A stretch of DNA of 64,000 nt from Candidatus Enterococcus moelleringii (lineage in GTDB: Bacteria > Bacillota > Bacilli > Lactobacillales > Enterococcaceae), in the NCBI RefSeq assembly GCF_017377575.1, contig NZ_JAFREM010000031.1, forward strand, positions 1 to 64,000. Reading direction: 5' to 3'. The position numbers and the translations under genes are program-made. A model generated the notes under the pieces. The model had not been told where the DNA came from. It saw nothing but the letters and a program-made list of their open reading frames with translations, and ran no database searches. The first letter of the stretch is position 1. Every line of letters starts with the position of its first letter. This document shows, one piece after another, positions 16,699 through 25,760 of the stretch.

Positions 16699-18090
16699 TT
16701 AAGATAAGATTTTTTCTATTGGGAAATCAATTGAAGTTAATTGAGTTACGCTATCGTCTATATCTACCCCCTGCGACGAAACCTTATCAAACAATATCTT
16801 AATCGTTTGAAGCAAAATTTTCATGTCCAGCATCAACGAGTACTTCTTTATATACAACAAATCAAACTTCAGCTTACTATTGTAATCCGACACATACTTC
16901 CCATAAACCTGAGCATATCCGGTAATACCGGCACGAACATTATGCCTCAAATAGTAGTATGGATTCTCTTCATTAAACTGGTTCACAAAGTAAGGTCTTT
17001 CAGGACGCGGTCCTATAATTGACATGTCTCCTTTTAACACGTTTACTAATTGCGGCAGTTCGTCAAAACGGACAGCTCGAATGAATTTACCAACAGGGGT
17101 AACCCGAGCATCGTTACTTTTCGCTAATACTGGTCCGGATTTTGCTTCAGCTGTCGCAGACATCGAACGAAACTTATAGATAGGAAACTCTTTTTGATCT
17201 TTTGTAATTCTAACTTGCTTGTATATAACCGGCCCTGGCGATGTTACTTTGACCAATGCTGCTGTTAACAACATGAATGGTGAAGCAATTACCAACAGGA
17301 TCAGAGATACCACTATGTCGAATATCCTTTTGAATAATGCATCCTCAGGTGGAATTTTAAAACCTGTAGACTCAATAATACTTTCATCTTCAAAGTTCAT
17401 GATATTAGCATTGATTGTAATCAAATTCTCAAAGGTGGTATTTAAAAACAGTTTCTTTTCTTTTTTTGTAACCAACTGGTAAATTTTAATTTTTTCTTCT
17501 TCTTCCAACTTCGAAGCTAAGTAAACAATATCGATCTCATCAATTAATTCAGATAAGTTCTTATAGCAGTTACCAATTATCACCGCACTTACTTTATGCT
17601 TATTGTTTTTATGAGTACTAAAGTTTTGTACTGCTGGTGCTACATCTTTCTCATGACCAATAATTACAACCTTTTTGTCTGAGCCCAATTTCATGTAAAG
17701 CTTATAGACAAAAAGCCGGTAAACACTCAATAAAACGACTCCAACAAAAAAAGAATAAAGAATCACGGATCTAGGAAAGGCAAACCATCTACCAGCAAAG
17801 GTTATGATCATAATTCCTAAAGACATTAGTATCTGTCCAATCACTGTCACGAAAATGATGTCACTGCTAATACGGTTGTAGAATATGTATGTTCCCAACA
17901 ACATATTTAATAGGATAAAAAAGATTGAAATAAAAACCGCAGAATTCTCAAAGGTCTGAAAATTTCTTAACGGTATCTCACCACCAAACTTAAGCCAAAA
18001 GCTTGCATAGATGGATAGATTATAAACCAACACGTCCAACACAATTATGAACAATCGACGTGTTGTTCCCCACTCACCACTTTTATTCAT
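16699..18090 (-). CDS. epaR: Initiating sugar transferase, WbaP/CpsE type (EpaR-like)
   Basis: 463 residues. Four to five membrane segments in the first 130 residues, a nucleotide-fold middle domain, a re-entrant hydrophobic segment near 270-290 and the C-terminal monotopic phosphoglycosyltransferase domain with KFRSM, RFDELPQLVNVLKGDMSIIGPRP (the catalytic D-E pair) and the final RAGITGYAQVYG block. It moves a hexose- or HexNAc-1-phosphate onto undecaprenyl phosphate to start repeat-unit assembly. Its place at the border between the conserved epa-like genes and the variable part matches epaR as I recall the locus. Its likely promoter is at 18155-18182. AGGAG lies twelve bases upstream of the ATG. 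Confidence 0.85.
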   Translation of the reverse strand: MNKSGEWGTTRRLFIIVLDVLVYNLSIYASFWLKFGGEIPLRNFQTFENSAVFISIFFILLNMLLGTYIFYNRISSDIIFVTVIGQILMSLGIMIITFAGRWFAFPRSVILYSFFVGVVLLSVYRLFVYKLYMKLGSDKKVVIIGHEKDVAPAVQNFSTHKNNKHKVSAVIIGNCYKNLSELIDEIDIVYLASKLEEEEKIKIYQLVTKKEKKLFLNTTFENLITINANIMNFEDESIIESTGFKIPPEDALFKRIFDIVVSLILLVIASPFMLLTAALVKVTSPGPVIYKQVRITKDQKEFPIYKFRSMSATAEAKSGPVLAKSNDARVTPVGKFIRAVRFDELPQLVNVLKGDMSIIGPRPERPYFVNQFNEENPYYYLRHNVRAGITGYAQVYGKYVSDYNSKLKFDLLYIKKYSLMLDMKILLQTIKILFDKVSSQGVDIDDSVTQLTSIDFPIEKILS

Positions 18091-18154
18091 CTATATATTA
18101 CACTCCTAATCTCATGAATAATCCATTTTCCATCTTACCATAGTCATAGCTGAA

Positions 18155-18182
18155 AAAATAGAAAACTCTCGAAAAGTAACAA
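18155..18182 (-). promoter_or_regulatory. Candidate promoter for epaR and the variable polysaccharide operon
   Basis: Minus strand: TTGTTA (18182-18177), 16-base spacer, TATTTT (18160-18155). It lies between the terminator at 18200-18230 and the epaR-type gene. Moderate match to sigma-A; not proven. Confidence 0.35.
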
Positions 18183-18199
18183 AATTGAAAGAAACTTAA

Positions 18200-18230
18200 C
18201 CTGAAAAAGCAGCCTAGTCGACTGCTTTTT
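18200..18230 (-). terminator. Rho-independent terminator between the conserved and variable polysaccharide operons
   Basis: AAAAAGCAG (18230-18222) pairs with CTGCTTTTT (18212-18204) on the minus strand; the T run is part of the stem's 3' arm. The hairpin overlaps the last codons of the upstream glycosyltransferase gene. It separates the epa-like core transcript from epaR and the nonulosonate genes. Confidence 0.75.
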
Positions 18231-20376
18231 CCTTGTCTATTCTCACTGAAAAATCCCCACCAACTCTTGTCAAATTTGGATTGTAATACGGATCATTTTC
18301 AATGTACTTAGCCCAAGTTTCTTCCATATAAGCAGTTTCCATATTGAAACGCTCTAGTTTTTCTGGTGTGTTCTCGTATCCTCTTGATTGTGATTCGAAA
18401 TGATATAGCTCAGCACCGTGCAACCATACATTATCGTGACCTCTTTCATATTCACGGAGACATAAGTCAACATCATTAAAGGCTACTGTTAACGCTTCAT
18501 TAAAACCACCCAGCTCCGAAAAATCTTTTGCTCGTATCATCATACAAGCAGCCGTTACAGCAAGATAGTCGACATTAATCTCCAGCTTGCCGAAATATCC
18601 GAAGTCACCACGTGGAAACGTGTGGTGCCCATGACCCGCTGCTCCACCCATACCAAGAATGACTCCTGCATGTTGAATAGTTTCATTAGGATAGTAAAGC
18701 TTTGCCCCAACACAACCGACTCGTTCAAATTGAGCGAAGGAAACCATTTTAGTCATCCACTCTGGCGTGATCACTTCGGTATCATTGTTCAAAAACAGCA
18801 AGTATTTCCCGTTGGCTTTTTCAGCAGCCAAATTGTTGATACGAGAATAATTAAAGGGGATATCAATCGACTCCATAATGAATCGATCACCTAGCTGTTT
18901 TTTATAGTTCGTGTAAAGCTCCTGCATTTCTGGTTGATCACTACCATTATCAGCTACGATTATTTCGTAATTCGGATAAGTCGTTTTAGCAACGATAGAG
19001 TCAACACAACGTTTCAAATCATCATAACCATTTCTAGTGGGAATGATTACACTGACCAGTTCTTCCTTTAGAACTTCATAATGGACATCGTAAAGGCCAT
19101 TTCCAGTTGCATGAGTTACTTCAGCTTTGATACCTCTTCGTTCGATCGCATCTTGAACAGCTTTTAAGCCAGCGTCAAAGGCATAGCTTTTCGTTGACTG
19201 GTCTGCCGCTGTAGAGCTCGGTAATATTCTCCAGTAATACAAAACTTGGGGAATATGTGCAATCCTCTCAGATGTAGTCTTTTCAGTGAAACGAAGAACC
19301 ACATCGTAATCTTGAGAGCCTTCGTATCCAACACGAAAACCACCAATTTCATTCATAATCGATCGGCGGTATACTCCCAAATGAGAGATGTAATTAGTCC
19401 CTAAAAGCAAATCTGGTGACCAGTCAGGTTTAAAAGCAGGATCGAATCGTTTACCACTCATATCAATCTTATCTTCATCGCTGTATAGCAGATCCAACCC
19501 AGGGTTAACATTTAGACACTTAGCAACCTCATACAGAGCAATCGGAGCTAGTTCGTCATCATTGTCCAATAATGCTACAAACTCTCCCTCAGCGATCTCT
19601 AGAGCTGAATTTGTCGCCTGAGAAATATGTCCGTTTTCTTCACGATAAACGACTTTAATTCTTTTATCGGTCTGCTGGAATTTTTCAAGCAATGGACGAA
19701 CGGCCTCATCAGTCGAATGGTCATCGGCTATACAGAGCTCCCAATTTGGATAAAACTGGTTTTGAACTGATTCGATACATTTAGTCAACCATTTCTCTTC
19801 TACATTATACACTGGCATTAAAATAGAAATTAGCGGCTTATACGTGAAGTCATTGATCTCTTTGCTAATTAAACTTTGATCCCACTGTTCATTTTCGATG
19901 ATCCATTGTTGGTAACTTTCATCGTTCTGTTTATTTTGTTCCAACTTCACACGACGCAAAGTGCTCTTTAGACCATTGCGTTTCAAATAACCCAAACCTT
20001 TTCTAGCTTTTCTGTAAAATGATTGGAGTTGATTCGTGCGCACAGCCTCGGTTCCTACATTATCTTTTGGATCTATCCATTTAGTTTTCTCTTCTCCCGA
20101 TACAGAAAACAAAACAGGAATTTTTTCATTAGCATCTTTGACTTCGATTTCTAAAGAAAAACCCATTTCCAATGTTGCACTGGTTTTATGAGCTGCAGCC
20201 ACATCCGAACGAGATTGAAAAGCTACAAAATAATCAGTAACGTTTTCAGAGTCAACGGTGATCGCCGGCACCTCTTTACTCTTTTCTTCTAAAGCCCATC
20301 CTTTTAAAACTGTTTTCTTTTGACTTGGAAGATATTCACTTGTATCTATACAGATAAGAATATTCTTTTCAGACAT
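18214..20376 (-). CDS. Large glycosyltransferase with two GT2 domains (EpaO-like)
   Basis: 720 residues. N-terminal beta-rich module (about 1-105, with LKGWALEEKSK), a basic linker, GT2 domain A (about 178-400: PLISILMPVYNVEEKW, ELCIADDHS, ALLDNDDEL) and GT2 domain B (about 437-690: SVIIPTRNGYDD, LLFLNNDTEVITPEW, and FNDVDLCLREYERGHDN). Both domains keep their D-D/D-x-D motifs, so two transfer activities are plausible. No membrane segment. It shares its layout with the gene upstream. In the epa locus such proteins are linked to the rhamnose-containing polymer; the precise step is unknown. AGGAGGA precedes the ATG. Confidence 0.83.
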   Translation of the reverse strand: MSEKNILICIDTSEYLPSQKKTVLKGWALEEKSKEVPAITVDSENVTDYFVAFQSRSDVAAAHKTSATLEMGFSLEIEVKDANEKIPVLFSVSGEEKTKWIDPKDNVGTEAVRTNQLQSFYRKARKGLGYLKRNGLKSTLRRVKLEQNKQNDESYQQWIIENEQWDQSLISKEINDFTYKPLISILMPVYNVEEKWLTKCIESVQNQFYPNWELCIADDHSTDEAVRPLLEKFQQTDKRIKVVYREENGHISQATNSALEIAEGEFVALLDNDDELAPIALYEVAKCLNVNPGLDLLYSDEDKIDMSGKRFDPAFKPDWSPDLLLGTNYISHLGVYRRSIMNEIGGFRVGYEGSQDYDVVLRFTEKTTSERIAHIPQVLYYWRILPSSTAADQSTKSYAFDAGLKAVQDAIERRGIKAEVTHATGNGLYDVHYEVLKEELVSVIIPTRNGYDDLKRCVDSIVAKTTYPNYEIIVADNGSDQPEMQELYTNYKKQLGDRFIMESIDIPFNYSRINNLAAEKANGKYLLFLNNDTEVITPEWMTKMVSFAQFERVGCVGAKLYYPNETIQHAGVILGMGGAAGHGHHTFPRGDFGYFGKLEINVDYLAVTAACMMIRAKDFSELGGFNEALTVAFNDVDLCLREYERGHDNVWLHGAELYHFESQSRGYENTPEKLERFNMETAYMEETWAKYIENDPYYNPNLTRVGGDFSVRIDKEKAVD

Positions 20377-20378
20377 AC

Positions 20379-23300
20379 TTATCCTCCTATGCTAAATTGA
20401 TTACTGTTAAGATAAGGATCATTTAACGTCTCGACAGAGTGTTTTGATGTAAGTTCAGAAAATCTACCGTTTGGCAACGAAAATCTTGCGGTTTCTTCAC
20501 AAATGACTTCAAAGTAAGGATCGAATATATGCTTACGATTCAATTCACTATAAACACGAATGCTTAAGTCAACACCTCTGATTTGATCACTAAGTGCTAA
20601 ATCAAAACCATTAAGCTGTTGGAAATCCTTCTTAGCTATAATCAAGCAATCTTCTGTAGCCGTGTAAATTTCTCTTGGCAACGCAGGTCTAAAATAAGTA
20701 CCAATTGTCTTATTAGATAATCCCTGCTGCTCGTAATAAATTGTTTCTTCTTCTGGTTTTAGTAACACACCACAGTTCAGAACAGCATCTTGACTGCTAA
20801 TAACTTTTCCAGAAACTAGTCCGGCCTCAGGCAAGCGAATAAAGTTCATCGCTTCAGTTAACCAATTGCTATTAGATGGCGAAACATCGGGTGCCAAAAA
20901 TACTACATATTCTCCCAGGCATGCTTCAACAAGCTCATTTAAATTATCTGTATCTTCATATCGAATGCGTTCGTCCTTCAAGGCTACTTCGCTGTTTGCA
21001 GGTAGCAGGATTTCATAATCTTGCCACTCAGTTGTTTCTAATACATTAAGCAGCACTTGTTCATTGCGAAGCGGTTTTGTATAAACGATGGATACTTTAC
21101 CATTGTTTTGATAATTGAAATCAACCTTGTAAGCTCCGTAATTTTTAGTCATTGATACTTTTCCAGATAAACTGCGGCGTTCTAATGCAGCTTCAATGGC
21201 TTCTTGTCCAGCAACATAGGCATATTCTTTACTTTGAGGATCCATCGCTACAGAAGTTTCGATCGTCCGCCAATGGTACAATATTCTAGGAATATGATGG
21301 ATTTTTCCAGCTGCTTCGGTTGCCCGAAGAACAAAGTCATAGTCTTGGCTTCCATTATACTCTGTTCGTAATCCGCCAATTTTTTCAATGATTGACCGCT
21401 TAACCACTACAAAGTGAGTGATGTAGTTATGTCCTAGCAGCAGCGTTTCATTCCAGTTTGTTTTGAAAAACGGATCGAATCGTTTGCCGCTCATGGACAG
21501 TTTGTCTTCATCAGTATAAATAAATTCGATTGTATTATCTTCGTTCAGAGCGTTCACTACTTCTAAAAGAGCCGTGTTCGCTAAAATATCATCATTATCT
21601 AGAAAACCAATATATTCTCCGGTGGCCATTTCAATCGCTGAGTTTGTAGCTTCAGAAATATGTCCGTTTTTTTCTCTAAAAACTACTTTGATACGCTCGT
21701 CAGCAGCACTCAATTCCTGCAGCAAAGGTCTAATATGCGGCTTAGGAGAAGCATCGTCTGCTAGACATAGTTCCCAATTCGAGTAAATTTGATGCGTCAA
21801 TGATGCGACACATGCTCGCAGCCATTTCTCGTCAACATTATAGACTGGTACGACCAAGGATATCTTCGGTTCAAAAGCTAATTCTTTCGTCTTTTCAATT
21901 AGACTCTCACTAAATGCTGCTTCATCTTTTTCGATCCACATTTCATAATTCGTACTGATTGATTTTCGATGCCGATAATTTTTATAGGCTTGAGATACCC
22001 CTTCACGTTTAACTGAACCTAAAATACGCCGTACTTTCTTAACAAAAGGAGTAGTGGCTTGTTTGTTGACACTGACAACCAACGGAAAAATTTCATTAGC
22101 AGATGTCAACAGCAAAATCTTCAACGTATCTTTTATCTGTAATTTGTCGATTGTCAAAATGAACCCGTACTTCCCATTTGGCAGAAGTTCAAATGCTTCA
22201 TTTACGTCTGGTCTCAGCAATCGAGTAACCTGGTAGTCATTATTATTTTCAGCTAGCATAAAATCTAGTTGCTTCTGATCATCTAAAGAAAAGCCCCAGC
22301 CTTTAACAATCACTTGCTGATCTGTTTCGTTGTTTTCCACTGTCTCTATATTCACACGGACATTTTCTTGATATTCTTCTGTTTTTTTGTATGAAATCCG
22401 TGACAAATGATAATCAACTGTTTCATAAAAAGCTAATTTTCGACTAAGCAGATACTGTGCTTTTTTTGTTTTCTGCAAATCAGAAAACAACTCTGAATCA
22501 GCAGGCGTGCCATGTTCTTCGCTGAGAACATCAACCGACAACGTGTAATCTTTACCCGCAATATCTTTGCCGTCAATAATCACAAAAGGCTCTTCCTCGA
22601 TATGGTTAAACATGAACAGATCTTCATTGAACCAGTTAGCGTTTGTCTCTTTAATAGGAACTAATTTGTTTTCGCAGACAACGGATAGTCTCACTATAGC
22701 AGGCAGTTTTCCAACAACAATCCGCAGACTTTCTGTTGCGGAAGGAGCAGTGTGTGCAGTCACTTTATTTTCTCCATTATCATTATTGAAAATATATGGT
22801 TCCATTTCAAAAGAATTGTCGATTGAGTAAGCTAGTTGAATTTGCTTATTGTAATTTGAATTAAGTGGTGTTTCCTGTTCTGGTTCAGCAATCGTTTCTT
22901 TTCGTAAAGCAAAAAAATACTGATAAACTTCTCCAAAAGATCGGTTTTTAAAAGAATACCGTACCTCAGCTGGCAGTTGGTCATATGAAGTTTCAATTTC
23001 ATTTTGTCCAACTTGTGCGTACGTATAGTCTTCTTTCCTTACGTGCAAATCCAAGCGACTAAATAAATCATAGAAACCTTTTTGCGTATAAAAGCTATTG
23101 TGGGTTCTATCCAGTAGACCATATTGTTTCCAATCCAGCTTATTATTAAACAAATCGATAAGAACTGAGTTGTGGGCAATATTAGGGAAAGTTATCAGTA
23201 TTTCACCGTCTTTAGCTAAGAAAAGTCGAGCCTGACGTAAAGCTTCCTCAGAGTCAGTCAAGTGCTCTAAGACATCTGCGAAAATGATATAATCAAACTT

Positions 23301-23561
23301 TTGTCCCGCAAAATAGTCGACCCATTTATACTCTTCAATATTTCCTAAAAAGCCATTTTGGGCAAAGCTCATTACATGATCGTATAAAACAGTGTCGAAT
23401 TCTACAATCGAAACTTCACAGTTTTTTTCATTAATCAAATAATTAGTCATTCGGCCGTTTCCAGGTCCAAATTCTAACACACGACTATTTTCATTAATTT
23501 GACTGATTATCTTCCCAACACTTGTGTGCTCATCAAGAGATAAATCAAAATCGTACTTCAT
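20379..23561 (-). CDS. Methyltransferase-glycosyltransferase fusion protein (EpaN-like)
   Basis: About 1060 residues. Residues 1-190 are a SAM-dependent methyltransferase (RVLEFGPGNGRMTNYL, DYIIFADVLEHL, EILITFPNIAHNS). Then come a linker, a beta module (about 420-510, VKGWGFSLDDQ) like that of the downstream enzyme, GT2 domain A (about 570-800, KISLVVPVYNVDEKW and FLDNDDILA) and a second GT2-like domain (about 830-1040) in which the D-x-D region reads FLAPDVSPSN and looks degenerate. It could cap or methylate the chain being made for the ABC exporter, as in other ABC-dependent systems; this is inference. I start at the ATG at 23561, where GGAAGGAAAG is upstream, rather than seven codons earlier. 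Confidence 0.8.
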   Translation of the reverse strand: MKYDFDLSLDEHTSVGKIISQINENSRVLEFGPGNGRMTNYLINEKNCEVSIVEFDTVLYDHVMSFAQNGFLGNIEEYKWVDYFAGQKFDYIIFADVLEHLTDSEEALRQARLFLAKDGEILITFPNIAHNSVLIDLFNNKLDWKQYGLLDRTHNSFYTQKGFYDLFSRLDLHVRKEDYTYAQVGQNEIETSYDQLPAEVRYSFKNRSFGEVYQYFFALRKETIAEPEQETPLNSNYNKQIQLAYSIDNSFEMEPYIFNNDNGENKVTAHTAPSATESLRIVVGKLPAIVRLSVVCENKLVPIKETNANWFNEDLFMFNHIEEEPFVIIDGKDIAGKDYTLSVDVLSEEHGTPADSELFSDLQKTKKAQYLLSRKLAFYETVDYHLSRISYKKTEEYQENVRVNIETVENNETDQQVIVKGWGFSLDDQKQLDFMLAENNNDYQVTRLLRPDVNEAFELLPNGKYGFILTIDKLQIKDTLKILLLTSANEIFPLVVSVNKQATTPFVKKVRRILGSVKREGVSQAYKNYRHRKSISTNYEMWIEKDEAAFSESLIEKTKELAFEPKISLVVPVYNVDEKWLRACVASLTHQIYSNWELCLADDASPKPHIRPLLQELSAADERIKVVFREKNGHISEATNSAIEMATGEYIGFLDNDDILANTALLEVVNALNEDNTIEFIYTDEDKLSMSGKRFDPFFKTNWNETLLLGHNYITHFVVVKRSIIEKIGGLRTEYNGSQDYDFVLRATEAAGKIHHIPRILYHWRTIETSVAMDPQSKEYAYVAGQEAIEAALERRSLSGKVSMTKNYGAYKVDFNYQNNGKVSIVYTKPLRNEQVLLNVLETTEWQDYEILLPANSEVALKDERIRYEDTDNLNELVEACLGEYVVFLAPDVSPSNSNWLTEAMNFIRLPEAGLVSGKVISSQDAVLNCGVLLKPEEETIYYEQQGLSNKTIGTYFRPALPREIYTATEDCLIIAKKDFQQLNGFDLALSDQIRGVDLSIRVYSELNRKHIFDPYFEVICEETARFSLPNGRFSELTSKHSVETLNDPYLNSNQFSIGG

Positions 23562-23563
23562 GG

Positions 23564-24769
23564 CTATATACTTTCCTTCCATGTGTGATCTAGGACAACG
23601 ATACCTTCACCTACATATTTCCCAGTAATAAACATTGTTAAGTAGCGCGTCTTGTAAACCAACGGAACCGTAGCGTTTTCTTCAAAAATTGCAACATCAA
23701 AATAGTATTCGCCACCCAAAAGTGCCATTTTCTCGTACTCTAAATAGTAGACGTTCTCGCCTTTTACCCAAGGTATTTTCTCTTTATCCAGTAAGGTATT
23801 CAGACCGCATACATATTGGTTATCCACCGTACGAATAGCCACTCCAAGTACTGGATGCTTGATAGAATCATCTTTTACATTATAAGTTACTTTAACGACT
23901 ACCTTGCTATCTTGTTCTATGATTTCTAAAGGATTCAGATCACCGTCTACCAATTCAGCAGATTTCACTTCTACAATATCATAGGCAGAAAATTCTTCAG
24001 ATGAGGAAGCATCACGATCAATACTTTTTAACGATTTTTTCTTTAAGAAGTTTTCGTACTCCTCAGTTATTTCCATTGTATCGCCTTCAGCACGGACTAC
24101 TCCGTCTTTTAACCAATATACTCGGTCACAGAAGCGGCGAACGGCGTTTACATCATGAGATACAAATAGAACCGTTTTACCAGTATTGCGGAACTCTGTG
24201 AATTTTTCCATACATTTCAATTGGAATTCCAGGTCCCCAACTGCCAAGGCCTCATCAACAATCAAAATGTCAGGATCAACATTAATCGCCACCGCAAAAG
24301 CCAACCGAACGAACATACCGCTTGAATAAGTTTTTACTGGCTGATACAAATGATCCCCAATATCGGCAAAATTGATAATGTCATCCACCTTAGATTCCAT
24401 TTCTTCACGTGAAAAGCCTAAAACCATCCCATTGAGAAAGATATTTTCATAGCCGCTGTATTCAGGGTTAAAGCCCGAACCTAATTCCAGTAGAGCAGAA
24501 ATATTTCCCTTGATATTGATTTCACCATCAGACGGTGATAATACACCGGTAATAATTTTTAAAATAGTCGATTTTCCTGAACCATTTTCACCGATGAAAC
24601 CGATCATTTCACCTTTTTTAACATCAACATTCACATCATTTAATGCATAGAAGACTTCATGATAACTTTTTCTTTTAGGACTCAATGCTTCTTTTAATCG
24701 ATCAGATGGTTTTTGATACATATCATATTTCTTAGTTAAATGCTTTATTTGAATAACTGTTTCTGTCAT
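23564..24769 (-). CDS. ABC transporter ATP-binding protein for polysaccharide export (Wzt/TagH-like)
   Basis: 401 residues. Walker A GENGSGKST (about 60-68), signature YSSGMFVRLAFA, Walker B ILIVDEAL and the H-loop VLFVSHDV are intact. The C-terminal 150 residues form a Wzt-C-like beta-sandwich, which in O-antigen exporters recognises the finished chain end. With the permease gene it makes a Wzm/Wzt-type exporter, most likely for the rhamnose-containing epa backbone. The neighbouring methyltransferase-GT fusion fits a chain-terminating enzyme recognised by this domain. The order permease, ATPase, two large GT2 proteins, epaR agrees with my recollection of epaL-epaM-epaN-epaO-epaR. AAGGAG lies nine bases upstream. 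Confidence 0.9.
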   Translation of the reverse strand: MTETVIQIKHLTKKYDMYQKPSDRLKEALSPKRKSYHEVFYALNDVNVDVKKGEMIGFIGENGSGKSTILKIITGVLSPSDGEINIKGNISALLELGSGFNPEYSGYENIFLNGMVLGFSREEMESKVDDIINFADIGDHLYQPVKTYSSGMFVRLAFAVAINVDPDILIVDEALAVGDLEFQLKCMEKFTEFRNTGKTVLFVSHDVNAVRRFCDRVYWLKDGVVRAEGDTMEITEEYENFLKKKSLKSIDRDASSSEEFSAYDIVEVKSAELVDGDLNPLEIIEQDSKVVVKVTYNVKDDSIKHPVLGVAIRTVDNQYVCGLNTLLDKEKIPWVKGENVYYLEYEKMALLGGEYYFDVAIFEENATVPLVYKTRYLTMFITGKYVGEGIVVLDHTWKESI

Positions 24770-24782
24770 AACTTCTGTCTCC

Positions 24783-25595
24783 TTATAATACGTCAGAAAA
24801 ATGTGGTTTTAGACGCTTGAATACCACACTGCCGATAACTAATAAAATTAATGTAATCACCCAAAAATAGATAGTCAGCAAAGGTTTTTCCCAAAACCAC
24901 TGTTCACTGAAAAAGGCGTCACGATACCCTTGAACAACATAAAACATCGGATTCAATTTCAAGATAAATTGAATTGTTGGATGGGCCTGAAATTGATTAA
25001 TACTCCACAATACCGGTGTTCCCCACATCAAGGCCTGCATAATGACCCCAATGAATTGATTGATGTCTGGGAAAAACGGTTGGATCGAAGAAGTGATCCA
25101 AGTAAGTCCAGTCAAAAACATCATCATACAAAACAAATAATAGAAAATTTGCAAGGTATACAGACTAGGCATTGATTGATTAAATATCGCTACAATGAAA
25201 GCAATAACGATAAAGAAAGCATGCATATAGAGATTTGACAATAGTTTTACAGTAGGTAATATTCTAATATTAAAAACTACTTTTTTTACTAAGTAGCTGT
25301 ATTCACGAAAAACATTAGTTGCTGCTCCTAGAACTTCAGAAAAATAGAGCCATGGAACCAAACCAGTCAGCAAGAATACAATAAATGGATATTTCCCATC
25401 AGTCATTGCAGCCTTGAACCCTACTCCGAAAACAAACCAGTAAGTCAGTACCATTACGATTGGATTGGCAAATGCCCAAAAAATACCGAAGGCTGATCCG
25501 GCATACCTCGCCTTAAAATCATTGACTGAAAATTGCTTTAGAAGCACACGGTTGCTATAGATCTCTTTAAAAAAACTAATCAAATCTTTAATCAT
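24783..25595 (-). CDS. ABC transporter permease for polysaccharide export (Wzm/TagG-like)
   Basis: About 270 residues with six membrane segments. DFKARYAGSAFGIFWAFANP near the N terminus is the conserved amphipathic start of ABC-2 polysaccharide permeases. The ATG at 25595 is preferred because GAAGGGA lies seven bases before it; the open frame extends twelve codons further without such a site. It pairs with the ATPase encoded 13 bases downstream. It has its own candidate promoter (25677-25705) just after a strong terminator. Confidence 0.9.
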   Translation of the reverse strand: MIKDLISFFKEIYSNRVLLKQFSVNDFKARYAGSAFGIFWAFANPIVMVLTYWFVFGVGFKAAMTDGKYPFIVFLLTGLVPWLYFSEVLGAATNVFREYSYLVKKVVFNIRILPTVKLLSNLYMHAFFIVIAFIVAIFNQSMPSLYTLQIFYYLFCMMMFLTGLTWITSSIQPFFPDINQFIGVIMQALMWGTPVLWSINQFQAHPTIQFILKLNPMFYVVQGYRDAFFSEQWFWEKPLLTIYFWVITLILLVIGSVVFKRLKPHFSDVL

Positions 25596-25676
25596 TGTAT
25601 TTCCCTTCATTACACTAATTTTTCTATTCATTCAGTATTCAACCAAGCAACTATTGCTAAGTTGATTAACGGTCTT

Positions 25677-25705
25677 ATTCTACAGAATTCAAAGTTTAAA
25701 AGCAA
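25677..25705 (-). promoter_or_regulatory. Candidate promoter for the ABC exporter genes
   Basis: Minus strand TTGCTT (25705-25700), 17-base spacer, TAGAAT (25682-25677), directly downstream of the hairpin at 25716-25756 and about 80 bases upstream of the permease start. Confidence 0.55.
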
Positions 25706-25715
25706 GTTTGCCTAA

Positions 25716-25756
25716 AAGAATAAGCTTAGATATTTAGAATATCTAAGCTTATTCTT
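25716..25756 (-). terminator. Long perfect hairpin terminator
   Basis: AGAATAAGCTTAGATAT (25717-25733) is exactly complementary to 25739-25755, a 17-bp perfect stem with a five-base loop; on the minus strand it is followed by TTTTA. It sits six bases after the stop of the ligase-like gene, so it ends that transcript before the ABC exporter genes. Confidence 0.75.
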
Positions 25757-25760
25757 AAGA

